Source of the DNA: Chryseobacterium gilvum
GTDB taxonomy: Bacteria; Bacteroidota; Bacteroidia; Flavobacteriales; Weeksellaceae
DNA: 64,000 nt
Assembly (NCBI RefSeq): GCF_025628965.1
Contig: NZ_JAOTEN010000005.1
Coordinates: 1-64,000, forward strand
Reading direction: 5' to 3'
Shown: in pieces, positions 43,432 through 52,384 of the stretch
Layout: the number at the start of each line of letters is the position of its first letter
Numbering within the stretch: the stretch's first letter is position 1
Position numbers and translations under genes: made by a program
Notes under the pieces: model-generated
Databases searched by the model: none
Told to the model about the DNA's origin: nothing
Seen by the model: only the letters and a program-made list of their open reading frames with translations

Positions 43432-44259
43432 TTATGTTAAGCTTACTCTTACAAATCCTGTTACTTTAAGATCTCCGTTTACAGATTTTACATAATCAGC
43501 AACAGACATCCCGCCGTCTTTAATGAAAGACTGGTGTACCAGAGTATTTTCTTTGTAGAATTTTTGCATTTTACCTTTAAGGATGTTATCGATAATATTG
43601 GCAGGTTTTCCTTCTTTAGTCAGTAATTCTCTTTCAATTTCCAATTCTTTATCGATTGTCTCCTGAGAAACCATCGTTTCGTCAAGCGCAATAGGGTTCA
43701 TGGCAGCAACCTGCATAGAAACAGATTTTGCAGCTTCGTCTGCACCGTCTACTTTTGCAGAAAGTGAAGTGATTGCAGCAATTTTGTTTCCGGCATGGAT
43801 GTAAGCGCCTAAGTAAGGTCCTGTGATTCTTTCGAATGCACCGATCTCGATTTTTTCACCGATTACCCCAGTTTGCTCGATTAATTTTTCAGCAACAGTT
43901 ACTCCGTGGAAATCTGTAGCCAACAATTCTTCTTTAGTTGCAGCAAAAACAGCCATCTCAGCCAATTCGTACGCTAACTCAATAAAAGCTTCATTTTTAG
44001 CAACAAAATCAGTCTCACAGTTTAAAGAAATGATCGTACCTAAAGTATTATCTTCGTTTACTCTTGCGATTACAGCACCTTCAGAAGACTCTCTGTCTGC
44101 TCTGTTAGCCGCTACTTTCTGACCTTTTTTTCTAAGGATATCTACTGCTTTTTCGAAATCTCCTTCTGCTTCAACTAAAGCTTTTTTGCAGTCCATCATA
44201 CCTGCACCTGTTTGGTTTCTCAATTTTGCTACGTCTGCAGCAGCTGGTGTATAAGACAT
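43432..44259 (-). CDS. tsf: translation elongation factor Ts
   Basis: A 275-aa nucleotide-exchange factor for EF-Tu. The UBA-like N-terminus VAKLRNQTGAGMMDCKKALVEAEGD and the core GTIISLNCETDFVAKNEAF are family signatures. A minus-strand TATCTTTG element (CAAAGATA on plus at 44322-44329) lies 62 bases upstream of its ATG. In most bacteria tsf directly follows rpsB; here it is isolated and points the other way, with the surface-protein array between the two. The chain is intact and has its own terminator, so it should be functional. Confidence 0.97.
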   Translation of the reverse strand: MSYTPAAADVAKLRNQTGAGMMDCKKALVEAEGDFEKAVDILRKKGQKVAANRADRESSEGAVIARVNEDNTLGTIISLNCETDFVAKNEAFIELAYELAEMAVFAATKEELLATDFHGVTVAEKLIEQTGVIGEKIEIGAFERITGPYLGAYIHAGNKIAAITSLSAKVDGADEAAKSVSMQVAAMNPIALDETMVSQETIDKELEIERELLTKEGKPANIIDNILKGKMQKFYKENTLVHQSFIKDGGMSVADYVKSVNGDLKVTGFVRVSLT

Positions 44260-44407
44260 AATATTTATTATTTTTTTTATTTAAATTAGGATTAACTTTA
44301 ATCGTTTATTTTTGAGCTGTGCAAAGATAATGATTTTAATGATAAACTAAAAAACGAGTTTTCACGTTATAGTATTTATTTAATAATTTTTTAAAAGATT
44401 CCGTTTA

Positions 44408-45100
44408 ATGAAAAAAATATTTCTAATTATATTCTTATGCATATTCAGTCTGGGCTTCTCCCAAAAGAAGAAAAAAGCTAAATCTAAAGTAGTGGCCGAA
44501 AAGGAGACCGCGATTATATATACTGAAGCTGAAGCAGAAAGTACCAATGAAGCGAGAATTATCGCAGGTTTTTTGAAGCAAAACCCGGGTCATGCTAAAA
44601 CCGATAAACTGAAAAGAAGATTGATCGATCTCATCATGGCAGATAATTCACCGGAAGCCAAACCGACGATCAAACCGATCAGTAAAGATAAGATTGCAAA
44701 AATTGTAAGCAATAGTGAACTTAACAAACCGGCCGCATCAAATTCAAAAGCAGCGACACCCGCAAGAGATGTTAGTTTTGCAAGTACAGGGACAGCTGTA
44801 AAAAAATCTGAACCCAGCGAGAAAAGCAAAAAGACTGCAGCGATGCTCACTCACCTTTTTAATAATGACCCAAGTGATAAGGAAGCATATATCAATATTA
44901 AAAATAAATCCAACTGCAGACTGATTGTAAAAATCAGCGGCAAAAAATATTATAATCTCGATGTTCCGGCAAAAGGGCAGAATTTTATCCTGATTGATAA
45001 AGGAGAATATATTTTAACAACCATGGTGTGTGATGCAAAATATTCTTCCCTCAAGAAGATTACGAAAGATATCGAGCTTGAGTTGAATGTGTCTGATTAA
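44408..45100 (+). CDS. secreted protein with the shared C-terminal domain
   Basis: A 230-aa exported protein (signal peptide 1-18, LGFSQ). A Lys-rich stretch follows, then a helical part (EARIIAGFLKQNPGHAKTDKLKRRLIDLIM) like that of the 28613-29395 protein, a Lys/Ser/Thr-rich linker, and the shared C-terminal domain (LFNNDPSDKEAYINIKNKSNCRLIVKISG, YNLDVPAKGQNFILIDKGEYILTTMVC). It lies on the opposite strand, upstream of tsf, on the other side of the giant surface-protein array from its two paralogs. The pattern suggests an old local duplication or a set of proteins that share a partner. Function unknown. Confidence 0.73.
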   Translation: MKKIFLIIFLCIFSLGFSQKKKKAKSKVVAEKETAIIYTEAEAESTNEARIIAGFLKQNPGHAKTDKLKRRLIDLIMADNSPEAKPTIKPISKDKIAKIVSNSELNKPAASNSKAATPARDVSFASTGTAVKKSEPSEKSKKTAAMLTHLFNNDPSDKEAYINIKNKSNCRLIVKISGKKYYNLDVPAKGQNFILIDKGEYILTTMVCDAKYSSLKKITKDIELELNVSD

Positions 45101-45103
45101 AAC

Positions 45104-45137
45104 AAAAAAAGCTAAGAAATTGTTCTTAGCTTTTTTT
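45104..45137. terminator. bidirectional terminator between 44408 gene and accA
   Basis: GCTAAGAA pairs with TTCTTAGC, flanked by A7 and T7, around a 4-nt loop. It is symmetrical and can serve both convergent genes. Confidence 0.92.
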
Positions 45138-45138
45138 A

Positions 45139-46095
45139 TTATCCTTTAAACTGACCCATTGCAATAAATTTATCCTGTCTTTGGGTTTCCAGTTCTTTTC
45201 CTGTAAATTTTGAAAACGCTTTGATGTTTTGTAAAATGGAGCTTTTCAGATTGAGGAATGTCGTTTCCGGATCATAATGGGCGCCTCCAAGAGGTTCTTC
45301 AATGATTCCGTCTATGAACTTTTCTCTTAAAGCATCTTTTGGAGTAAGGTTCAGCGCGTTTGCAGCATCTTCCTTATGCTCCCAGTTTCTCCATAAAATT
45401 GAAGAACAACTTTCCGGTGCGATTACGGTATACCAAGTGTTTTCAAGCATGTATACTTTATTTCCGACACCAATTCCCAATGCTCCGCCACTTGCTCCTT
45501 CACCTATAATGTAGGTGAAAATCGGGGTTTTGAGCATCGTCATTTCAAAAATATTTCTGGCGATGGCTTCTCCCTGTCCTCTTTCTTCAGCTTCTAAACC
45601 AGGATAAGCTCCCGGTGTATCGACCAAAGTGATTACAGGAATTCTGAATTTTTCAGCAAGCTTCATCAGTCGCAAAGCTTTTCTGTATCCTTCAGGATTC
45701 GGCATCCCGAATCTTCTGTACTGTCTTTCTTTGGTTGTTCTGCCTTTCTGAGTACCGATAATCATGACTTTCTGGCCGTCAAGCGTAGCCAGGCCACCGA
45801 TCATGGCAGGATCATCTGCAAAATTTCTGTCTCCGTGCAGCTCCAGAAAACTTCCTTTATCTACCATACCGTTGATATAGTCTATCGTATAAGGACGATC
45901 CGGATGACGGGACAGCTGTACTCTTTGCCAAGGCGTAAGATTTCCGTAGATTTCCTTTTTCTTTTCTATGATCTTATCTTCGATCTGGCTGCATGCTAAT
46001 TTTACATCAACACCACTTTCTTCTCCTACCAGTGAACAGGTTTGGTACTGATCCATCAGTTCTTGTATAGGGAGTTCGAAACTTAAATATTCCAT
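45139..46095 (-). CDS. accA: acetyl-CoA carboxylase carboxyltransferase subunit alpha
   Basis: A 318-aa subunit of the enzyme that moves CO2 from biotin to acetyl-CoA, making malonyl-CoA for fatty acids. The crotonase-like fold motifs [17 protein letters not shown] and [15 protein letters not shown] are present, and the N-terminal helix is full length. The partner AccD is not in the window, while accB and accC are at 53737-55667, so the complex is encoded at two or more loci. A CAAATTTA element (46117-46124) lies upstream of the ATG. Confidence 0.97.
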   Translation of the reverse strand: MEYLSFELPIQELMDQYQTCSLVGEESGVDVKLACSQIEDKIIEKKKEIYGNLTPWQRVQLSRHPDRPYTIDYINGMVDKGSFLELHGDRNFADDPAMIGGLATLDGQKVMIIGTQKGRTTKERQYRRFGMPNPEGYRKALRLMKLAEKFRIPVITLVDTPGAYPGLEAEERGQGEAIARNIFEMTMLKTPIFTYIIGEGASGGALGIGVGNKVYMLENTWYTVIAPESCSSILWRNWEHKEDAANALNLTPKDALREKFIDGIIEEPLGGAHYDPETTFLNLKSSILQNIKAFSKFTGKELETQRQDKFIAMGQFKG

Positions 46096-46141
46096 TCTTG
46101 AAGTAAATTAATCTTTCAAATTTATGAAAAATAATGAAATT

Positions 46142-47647
46142 TTATGAGAAATTATTGATTGCATTGTTTATTCTGGAGATACTTTCCTGTTTTCCAATGA
46201 GTTCCAATATATCCGGAACATCAGGACCTTTCAGTTCTCCCACCAATGCCAAACGTAGCGGCATCATTACTTTACCCATTCCTAAACCTTTATCTTCGGC
46301 AAAATCGTGGATTTGCTGCTTCAAGGCTTCCGAATTAAATTCTGTGACTTCCAATTTTTGGGCAAAATCTTTTAAAATGTCTGAAGTTTCATCATTCCAC
46401 GCTTTTTTTGATGCTTTTTCATCATAAGAAACAGGCGCTTCAAAAAAGAATTTTCCGTTTTCATAAATATCTTTAGGGAAGGTTGCTCGTTCTTTCATCA
46501 GGTGAATAATCTTTAACAGTTTTTCATCTTCGATATTGAGGTTTAAACCTGAGCTTTTTACGATCTGCAGCAATGCTTCATCTGATTTTAACTGGATATA
46601 CTGATGATTAAACCACTCTGATTTTTCTTTACTGAATCTCGCACCGGCTTTGTGAACTTTATGAAGATCAAATTCCTGAATCATTTCTTCTAAAGTTAAA
46701 ATTTCTTTATCGTTTGCGGGAGACCAGCCTAATAATGCAACCATATTGATGAATGCATCCGGAAGATAACCGTTTTCTCTGTATCCTTTGGAAACCGTTC
46801 CGGTTTCAGGATCTTTGAAATCTAAGGGAAATACCGGAAATCCGAATTTATCCCCGTCTCTTTTGCTTAGTTTTCCTTTTCCTTCGGGTTTGAGAATCAA
46901 TGAAAGATGAGCAAACTGTGGTGCTTCCCAACCCATGGCTTCATATAATAAAGTGTGCAAACCTAAAGAAGGCAGCCATTCTTCACCCCGAATAACGTGG
47001 GTGATTTCCATTTCGTGATCATCAATAATATTGGCAAAATGGTAAGTAGGCATTCCGTCGTTTTTTACCAGCACCTTATCATCTAAAGTATTGGTGTTTA
47101 CCGCAGAATTTCCTCTGATAATATCTACCAGATTTAAGGTTCTGTCAACCGGCATTTTGAATCTGACAACATACGGTGTTTTTTCGTCAAGTAATCTCTG
47201 AACTTCCTCCTCAGAAAGCGCAATGCTGTTTCTCAGGCGGTTTCGGGTTTGGTTATCATAAGAAAACACTTCTCCTTTTGATTCATATTCAGCACGTATG
47301 GCGTCCAGCTCCTCTGATGTATCAAAAGCAAGATAAGCATAGTTGGTTTCTAAAATCTGTTTCGTGTACCGGTCATAAATGTCTCTTCTTTCCGATTGTC
47401 TGTATGGGGCAAATTTCCCCCCTTTTTTAGGGCTTTCATCCGGGATGATTCCGCACCATTCCAAGGCTTCTTCAATGTATTCTTCCGCACCTTCCACATA
47501 TCTTGCCGTGTCGGTGTCTTCAATTCTCAATACAAAATCACCACCCTGGTTTTTCGCAAAAAGATAGTCATATAATGCAGTTCTCACTCCTCCTAAATGC
47601 AGCGGTCCTGTAGGACTGGGTGCAAAACGGACTCTCACTTTCCCCAT
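46142..47647 (-). CDS. gltX: glutamyl-tRNA synthetase
   Basis: A 501-aa class I synthetase joining glutamate to tRNA-Glu. The HIGH-like motif PSPTGPLHLGG is at residues about 10-20 and the KMSKS-like motif reads KLSKRDG. The rest is the discriminating type found in many bacteria. In organisms with GatCAB it may also charge tRNA-Gln. A CAAATTTA element (47665-47672) precedes the ATG by about 17 bases. It is a single gene. Confidence 0.97.
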   Translation of the reverse strand: MGKVRVRFAPSPTGPLHLGGVRTALYDYLFAKNQGGDFVLRIEDTDTARYVEGAEEYIEEALEWCGIIPDESPKKGGKFAPYRQSERRDIYDRYTKQILETNYAYLAFDTSEELDAIRAEYESKGEVFSYDNQTRNRLRNSIALSEEEVQRLLDEKTPYVVRFKMPVDRTLNLVDIIRGNSAVNTNTLDDKVLVKNDGMPTYHFANIIDDHEMEITHVIRGEEWLPSLGLHTLLYEAMGWEAPQFAHLSLILKPEGKGKLSKRDGDKFGFPVFPLDFKDPETGTVSKGYRENGYLPDAFINMVALLGWSPANDKEILTLEEMIQEFDLHKVHKAGARFSKEKSEWFNHQYIQLKSDEALLQIVKSSGLNLNIEDEKLLKIIHLMKERATFPKDIYENGKFFFEAPVSYDEKASKKAWNDETSDILKDFAQKLEVTEFNSEALKQQIHDFAEDKGLGMGKVMMPLRLALVGELKGPDVPDILELIGKQESISRINNAINNFS

Positions 47648-47739
47648 TTTATCAAATTTTGGTGCAAATTTACTTAAATTATATTTTTTATTAGTTTTTA
47701 TACCCGTTTTATCTTTGCTTTTCTTTGAGATAAGAATAT

Positions 47740-48720
47740 TTAGCCGTTTTTAGTAAGCTGTCTTTTGTTGAGTATTTTATCGGTAAGGTTTAATAAAAAA
47801 AACCGGACGGGATATTTTTCTGCCATTCTCTTTTTAGCTTCATGGTATGCTTTTTCTATAAGCGGCAGATTTTTTTCTATAAAATGGAATTTCTGTTTAT
47901 CCTCAACCTTAGACAACAGATTTTTTGTTTTCTGATGAGATACTGAGAATTTTTTAATGAGTTTTTTAAGCGATGAAAAATCCTGATGCTCAAGGCTTAA
48001 ATCAAAAAACTGAATCAGAAATAATTTGTCGTCTTCGGTTTTTTTAAAAAAAACACCTCCTACCTGTTGAGAAGAATGCTCTCTGTAATAAAATAATTTA
48101 TCATCCAGCATCTCAAACTTGTTTTCATATGAAGAAACCATCGCGATCCATTCATCGTGATGCAGACCTTCTACTGCAGGGAATGGAAGAATATGCCCCA
48201 AATAAGATTTTCTTATTGCCATACTCGCTCCTGTCGCAATATTAGACACATTAGAAATCATTTTAAAATAATCAGGCTTCTGATTTTTTTCACGTAAAAA
48301 CATGGGAACATCCCATAGAGAATATCTTTCGATCAACTCATCCTGATCATTAATCGCATATCCATTGGTGGCAACCACAGTAATATTGAGGTTGGCGTTT
48401 AAAAAGTCGGTGATTTTTTCAACTTTATCATTCCTCCATTTATCATCCTGATCACTCAGAAATATAAGATCTCCGCTGCATAATGAAATTGCTTTTTCAA
48501 AGTTTTTGACGCTTTTCAGATTTTTCTCGTTAACAAATATTTTAAAAAGCCCGGGATGTTTTTCGTGATATTCATTGAGGATTTTTAGCGTGTCATCAGT
48601 GGAACGGTCGTCACAAACTACAATTTCGTCAATAGAAACAGTCTGATCCAAGATGCTTTCGATCTGCGTTCTTAAAAAATGTTCTCCGTTATAAGTACAT
48701 AACGCTACAGAAGTTTTCAT
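47740..48720 (-). CDS. family 2 glycosyltransferase
   Basis: A 326-aa GT-A enzyme. The nucleotide-sugar part is ALCTYNGEHFLRTQIESIL, DDRSTDDT (37-44) and the DxD-type motif LSDQDDKW (Asp90, Asp92). The C-terminal half, with basic Lys-rich ends, resembles rhamnosyltransferase-like enzymes of O-antigen and capsule clusters; acceptor and sugar are unknown. It ends a minus-strand pair with the gene at 48723 (2 bases apart). Confidence 0.87.
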   Translation of the reverse strand: MKTSVALCTYNGEHFLRTQIESILDQTVSIDEIVVCDDRSTDDTLKILNEYHEKHPGLFKIFVNEKNLKSVKNFEKAISLCSGDLIFLSDQDDKWRNDKVEKITDFLNANLNITVVATNGYAINDQDELIERYSLWDVPMFLREKNQKPDYFKMISNVSNIATGASMAIRKSYLGHILPFPAVEGLHHDEWIAMVSSYENKFEMLDDKLFYYREHSSQQVGGVFFKKTEDDKLFLIQFFDLSLEHQDFSSLKKLIKKFSVSHQKTKNLLSKVEDKQKFHFIEKNLPLIEKAYHEAKKRMAEKYPVRFFLLNLTDKILNKRQLTKNG

Positions 48721-48722
48721 GA

Positions 48723-49697
48723 TTAATTGATTTTAAAAACGGTGTTTATCCAATGGTCCAAAGTGTATTTCTGATAAATATCTTCTGGCAGTTTTTCATA
48801 CGGAGTATCAAAAAAGTCTCGCTCGATGTTATTATACGATTCATTCAGGATCAAAATATTGTTAGGATTATAAAAATCGTAATTTTTAAGGGTTTCATTA
48901 TCTGCAATGATCTTTTTTTCCAGCGCCATGGCTTCGAAAATCCTAAAGCTCAATCCGGTCTGGTTTTTACGCATGAGATCAAGAATTACTTTTGTGTTTT
49001 TGTAATAATCGGGAAGTTCGTGATGAGGAATGTTTTTAGTCTTAAACGTCAATATATCAGCATTTGTTTGATCAAAAATTTGCTGTACTTTATGCTTCCA
49101 GCTTTTTTTCCCAGCAATAATCACTCTGAATTGTATCGACAGGTATTTCAGCTTTTTGACTAAAACGTTGAGCCGGCTTATTCTGTTTTTGTCATAAGAC
49201 GTAATATAAAATAAGTCATTTTCAGGGTTTTGCTGTTCGGCAGGAATGTATTTCAGATAATTATAATTGTTTATTTTTTCGAATCCGAAATTTTTAACAT
49301 CTTCATCATCGAACGAAAAAACAGAATCGAAAAAATGAAGAATATGTTGCGCCGGATTCCGGGACATACTGTCATAGAGATAGGCAATATTTCGTTTTGC
49401 AAATTTTCGTATTTCCTGATGTACACGCTCTTCAATCGCTTCCGGATTGATCACTAAAATCTGATCCTGTTTCCCTATTGTATGTAAAGATTCTATGATG
49501 AAATTCTGTCGTTTTTCATGCTTCAGATTTTTGCCTGCGAAAATTTTGCTCAAGGTATTTTTTACTCTTTCTCCGAAGTTTTTGTGGGTGAAAGCGCCGA
49601 TATTGATGTGATGTGCTTCAATACCTTTTTCCTTTAGCTTGCGGACAATATGCTCGTCGTAGTGCCAAAAGTCGAAACTGATTAAACAAATTTTCAT
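48723..49697 (-). CDS. CgeB/RfaS-like putative glycosyltransferase
   Basis: A 324-aa protein with a GT-B-like outline: an N-terminal Rossmann-type half (MKICLISFDFWHYDEHIVRKL) and a C-terminal half with KTKNIPHHELPDYYKNTKVILDLMR and SFRIFEAMALEKKIIADN, resembling the nucleotide-binding end of GT-B enzymes. No clear catalytic residue is evident, so activity is an inference. It is transcribed with the GT2 gene downstream and diverges from the GT1 gene at 49759, so the three belong to one surface-polysaccharide cluster. Confidence 0.68.
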   Translation of the reverse strand: MKICLISFDFWHYDEHIVRKLKEKGIEAHHINIGAFTHKNFGERVKNTLSKIFAGKNLKHEKRQNFIIESLHTIGKQDQILVINPEAIEERVHQEIRKFAKRNIAYLYDSMSRNPAQHILHFFDSVFSFDDEDVKNFGFEKINNYNYLKYIPAEQQNPENDLFYITSYDKNRISRLNVLVKKLKYLSIQFRVIIAGKKSWKHKVQQIFDQTNADILTFKTKNIPHHELPDYYKNTKVILDLMRKNQTGLSFRIFEAMALEKKIIADNETLKNYDFYNPNNILILNESYNNIERDFFDTPYEKLPEDIYQKYTLDHWINTVFKIN

Positions 49698-49758
49698 CCT
49701 GTAAAAATAAAGATTTTAATTTTAAATGTATATTTTTGAAGCAAAGCAAGGTTTTTAT

Positions 49759-50838
49759 ATGAAAAAGAAAGTCCTTATCGATGCAGAGCGATTAAAATAT
49801 CCAAGATCAGGAATTGCAAACGTATGCATTGCTTTGATAAAAGGGCTTGATGAAAAGACACAGAAATTTGCCTATACTATTTATGGCCCCAAAAAAAATA
49901 TTCCTTCTATACGCTCTGATTTTCAGGTCATTAATTGGAAATTCTGGCAGAAAAAACTTCCGGTAAAAAAATCTTCCTTTTCACTTATACATACCACACA
50001 CCAGCTTTCAGAATATTTTCACCGGATTCATAACAAACAGAAAAAAGTGGTAACGCTACATGATTTAAATTTTCTTCACGATCAAAGCTCAGAAAGGAAA
50101 ATCAGAAAAAGTACGGCTCTTGTTCAGAAAAATATTGGCAATGCAGACGCGATTGTATGTATTTCTGAATTTGTAAAAGAAGATTTTTTAAGAAATAAGT
50201 CTCTTTTTCATTTAAAAAGCAATGTAAAAATTGAAGTCATCTACAATGGATTGATTTTTCCGGATCAGAATTGTTTTGAGTCTCAATCCGAATATCATTT
50301 TATCAATAAAAAATATATACTCAATATCGGGGTTTTATTTCCCAAGAAAAACCAGGAAGTTTTATTGGATTTGATTTCACAAACCGACAGAGACCTGGTT
50401 TTGGTCACTTCATCAGCGAAATCAGACTATAAGGAGAAATTCCTGGAAAAGATAAGGGTTTTAGGTCTTGAAAAAAGAGTTCATATTTTGGAAAATATTG
50501 AGAATGATGAAAAGTATAATCTCCTTCAGAACTGTGAATCGTATTGTCATCCGTCTTTGGCAGAAGGTTTTGGAATTCCGCCGGTAGAAGCCATGTTTTT
50601 CGGGAAACCTCTATTTTTAAGCCGTTTAACGAGCCTTCCGGAAATCGGGGGTGATCTGGCTTTTTATTTTGATGATTTTTCTGCCGAAAATATGAAAAAA
50701 GTATACGAGTCTGGTATGGAAGTGTATGATGCAAATAAAGAAGTATATTCTGCAAAACTAAAGAAAAGAGCCTTGGAATTCAGCTATACAAAAATGGCAG
50801 ATTCTTATGAACAGCTTTACGAATCTCTACTAATTTAA
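49759..50838 (+). CDS. family 1 glycosyltransferase
   Basis: A 359-aa GT-B enzyme. The open frame begins at 49726, but a TATTTTTG promoter element at 49731-49738 lies downstream of that ATG, so translation must start at the ATG at 49759 (MKKKVLIDAERLKYPRSG). Glycosyltransferase 1 motifs are YILNIGVLFPKKNQEVLLDL, SLAEGFGIPPVEA (the E-x7-E signature) and the final alpha-helical part. The N-terminal half with PRSGIANV resembles mannosyl or rhamnosyl transferases of O-antigen. Its stop shares TTAA (50835-50838) with the opposite deacetylase gene. Confidence 0.85.
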   Translation: MKKKVLIDAERLKYPRSGIANVCIALIKGLDEKTQKFAYTIYGPKKNIPSIRSDFQVINWKFWQKKLPVKKSSFSLIHTTHQLSEYFHRIHNKQKKVVTLHDLNFLHDQSSERKIRKSTALVQKNIGNADAIVCISEFVKEDFLRNKSLFHLKSNVKIEVIYNGLIFPDQNCFESQSEYHFINKKYILNIGVLFPKKNQEVLLDLISQTDRDLVLVTSSAKSDYKEKFLEKIRVLGLEKRVHILENIENDEKYNLLQNCESYCHPSLAEGFGIPPVEAMFFGKPLFLSRLTSLPEIGGDLAFYFDDFSAENMKKVYESGMEVYDANKEVYSAKLKKRALEFSYTKMADSYEQLYESLLI

Positions 50839-51581
50839 AATTTTAATTTTCCCAATCTGAGTTTCCACTTAAATATTTTCAGGCTGTCACTGTATTTGAT
50901 ATTGATTCGGTTGATCTCAAATTTATTTTTCCAGGGAAAAGTTTCGATATTGTTCCCGATTCTCAAAGCAGCCATAATTCCCAGTTTTTCAAGCATAGAG
51001 AAGAATAGTTTTTTTTCAGTCTTACCTTTAGGAAACTTTCCGTAAGGATACGCAAGTACTTTGGTGAAAGGAATATGATGCTTTTTTAAAACCTCCATAT
51101 TCTTCAGCAGGTCATTTTCGGCTTCTTCTAAAGTCAGCTGTGTGTAATTTGTATGGGAATGACTGTGCAGCGCGATTTCTATATATTCTGAGGGAAGAGC
51201 CTGCAATTCTTCAAATTTCATCAAATATCTTTCAGAGCTATTATCTTGATCTTCAATGAGTTTTGTAGGGATAAAAATGGTAGCTTTAAGCCTGTACTTT
51301 TCAAGCAAAGGGATTGCATATTGAAGATTATTATAATATCCGTCGTCAAAAGTGATGATGATCTTATTTTTAAGAAATGTATTTTCTTGTACATCTTTAA
51401 AAAAAACAGGATTAAAATGTTCCTTAATATATTTAAACTGCTCTTCGAGATTTTCTGCCGTGACAACCAGATCATTCTTAAAGCTGATACTTTGAGGTAA
51501 AACCTGATGGTACATCAGAATACGAACGCTTTTATGACGCTGAATTCCGGCAATATTTTTTAAAAAATGAAATACTATCAT
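50835..51581 (-). CDS. polysaccharide deacetylase
   Basis: A 248-aa NodB-type deacetylase: TFDDGYYNN holds the catalytic Asp and the metal Asp, and HSHSH the two metal-binding histidines, followed by AYPYGKF. Members remove acetyl groups from GlcNAc-containing polymers or LPS parts. A lower-case extension would begin at a TTG at 51590; the ATG at 51581 forms an ATGA overlap with the stop of the glycosyltransferase at 51578, so it is the chosen start. Probably part of surface polysaccharide modification. Confidence 0.86.
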   Translation of the reverse strand: MIVFHFLKNIAGIQRHKSVRILMYHQVLPQSISFKNDLVVTAENLEEQFKYIKEHFNPVFFKDVQENTFLKNKIIITFDDGYYNNLQYAIPLLEKYRLKATIFIPTKLIEDQDNSSERYLMKFEELQALPSEYIEIALHSHSHTNYTQLTLEEAENDLLKNMEVLKKHHIPFTKVLAYPYGKFPKGKTEKKLFFSMLEKLGIMAALRIGNNIETFPWKNKFEINRINIKYSDSLKIFKWKLRLGKLKF

Positions 51582-52336
51582 GGTCTGCAACGATGTATTT
51601 CGTGAAGTTTCTGGTATTTTAAAAATGTGTAAAATGCGGCTGTTACGGCGGCATAATATCCCACAAGACCGTCCAGAAAACCAAGTCGTATAAAGTAAGA
51701 TTTGATAAACTGGTAGAACGGTTTGAATAAGATTTTAGCCACACTTGACCTCTTGCCGTTTTTATACATTTTCTCGGCCATCAGTGAAGTATATTTATTT
51801 GATTTTTCAATATGATGGTGAATGTCTTTATAGGTATAGTGATTGATTTTGCCTTCTAATTTACCTTTTTCCTGATCTGTGAGAAACTCCTCATGCACAA
51901 TATCTTCAGAATATTTTCCTGCATTTTTTTTAAAAAGCCGTTCTCTTTTGACATTTCCCCAACCTCCATATTTTAGGTTTTTGCCCAAAAAAATGTTGTT
52001 AAACTCAATCTCATAAACAGAAAATTCGGCTCGTGCTTCAGAAACTATTTTTGCGATTTCTTTTTTTGCCTTTTCATCAGGAATTTCATCGGCATCCAGA
52101 AAAAGAATCCATTCTGAACTGCACAGACTGATGGCAAAGTTTTTTTGGCGCCCGAAACCTTCAAACGGATGTTGATAAAATGTAACATTCGGAAATTTTG
52201 CGCAGATTTCTGCAGTATTGTCTTCGGAAAAGCTGTCGACAATGATAATTTCATCCGCAAGGTCCTGAACCGAACGTAATGTTTTTTCGAGAATTCTTTC
52301 TTCGTTAAAAGTAATAATGGCAACAGAAAGACTCAT
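51578..52336 (-). CDS. WaaE/KdtX-like family 2 glycosyltransferase
   Basis: A 252-aa GT-A enzyme. AIITFNEERILEKTLRSV, DSFSEDNT and LFLDADE (the DxD equivalent) are clear. The C-terminal part, HHHIEKSNKYTSLMAEKM and GYYAAVTAAFYTFLKY, matches the KdtX/WaaE type that adds glucose to the LPS inner core. The family match is good; the acceptor in this organism is an inference. It is the first gene of the minus-strand pair with the deacetylase. Confidence 0.85.
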   Translation of the reverse strand: MSLSVAIITFNEERILEKTLRSVQDLADEIIIVDSFSEDNTAEICAKFPNVTFYQHPFEGFGRQKNFAISLCSSEWILFLDADEIPDEKAKKEIAKIVSEARAEFSVYEIEFNNIFLGKNLKYGGWGNVKRERLFKKNAGKYSEDIVHEEFLTDQEKGKLEGKINHYTYKDIHHHIEKSNKYTSLMAEKMYKNGKRSSVAKILFKPFYQFIKSYFIRLGFLDGLVGYYAAVTAAFYTFLKYQKLHEIHRCRP

Positions 52337-52384
52337 AGATCAGTAACTTACTTCTGCAAATATTTAATTCAGTATATTTTAATA

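Noticed and set aside
49726-49758. ATG at 49726 as the GT1 start
   Set aside because: A TATTTTTG promoter element lies downstream of it at 49731-49738, so the transcript cannot include this ATG.
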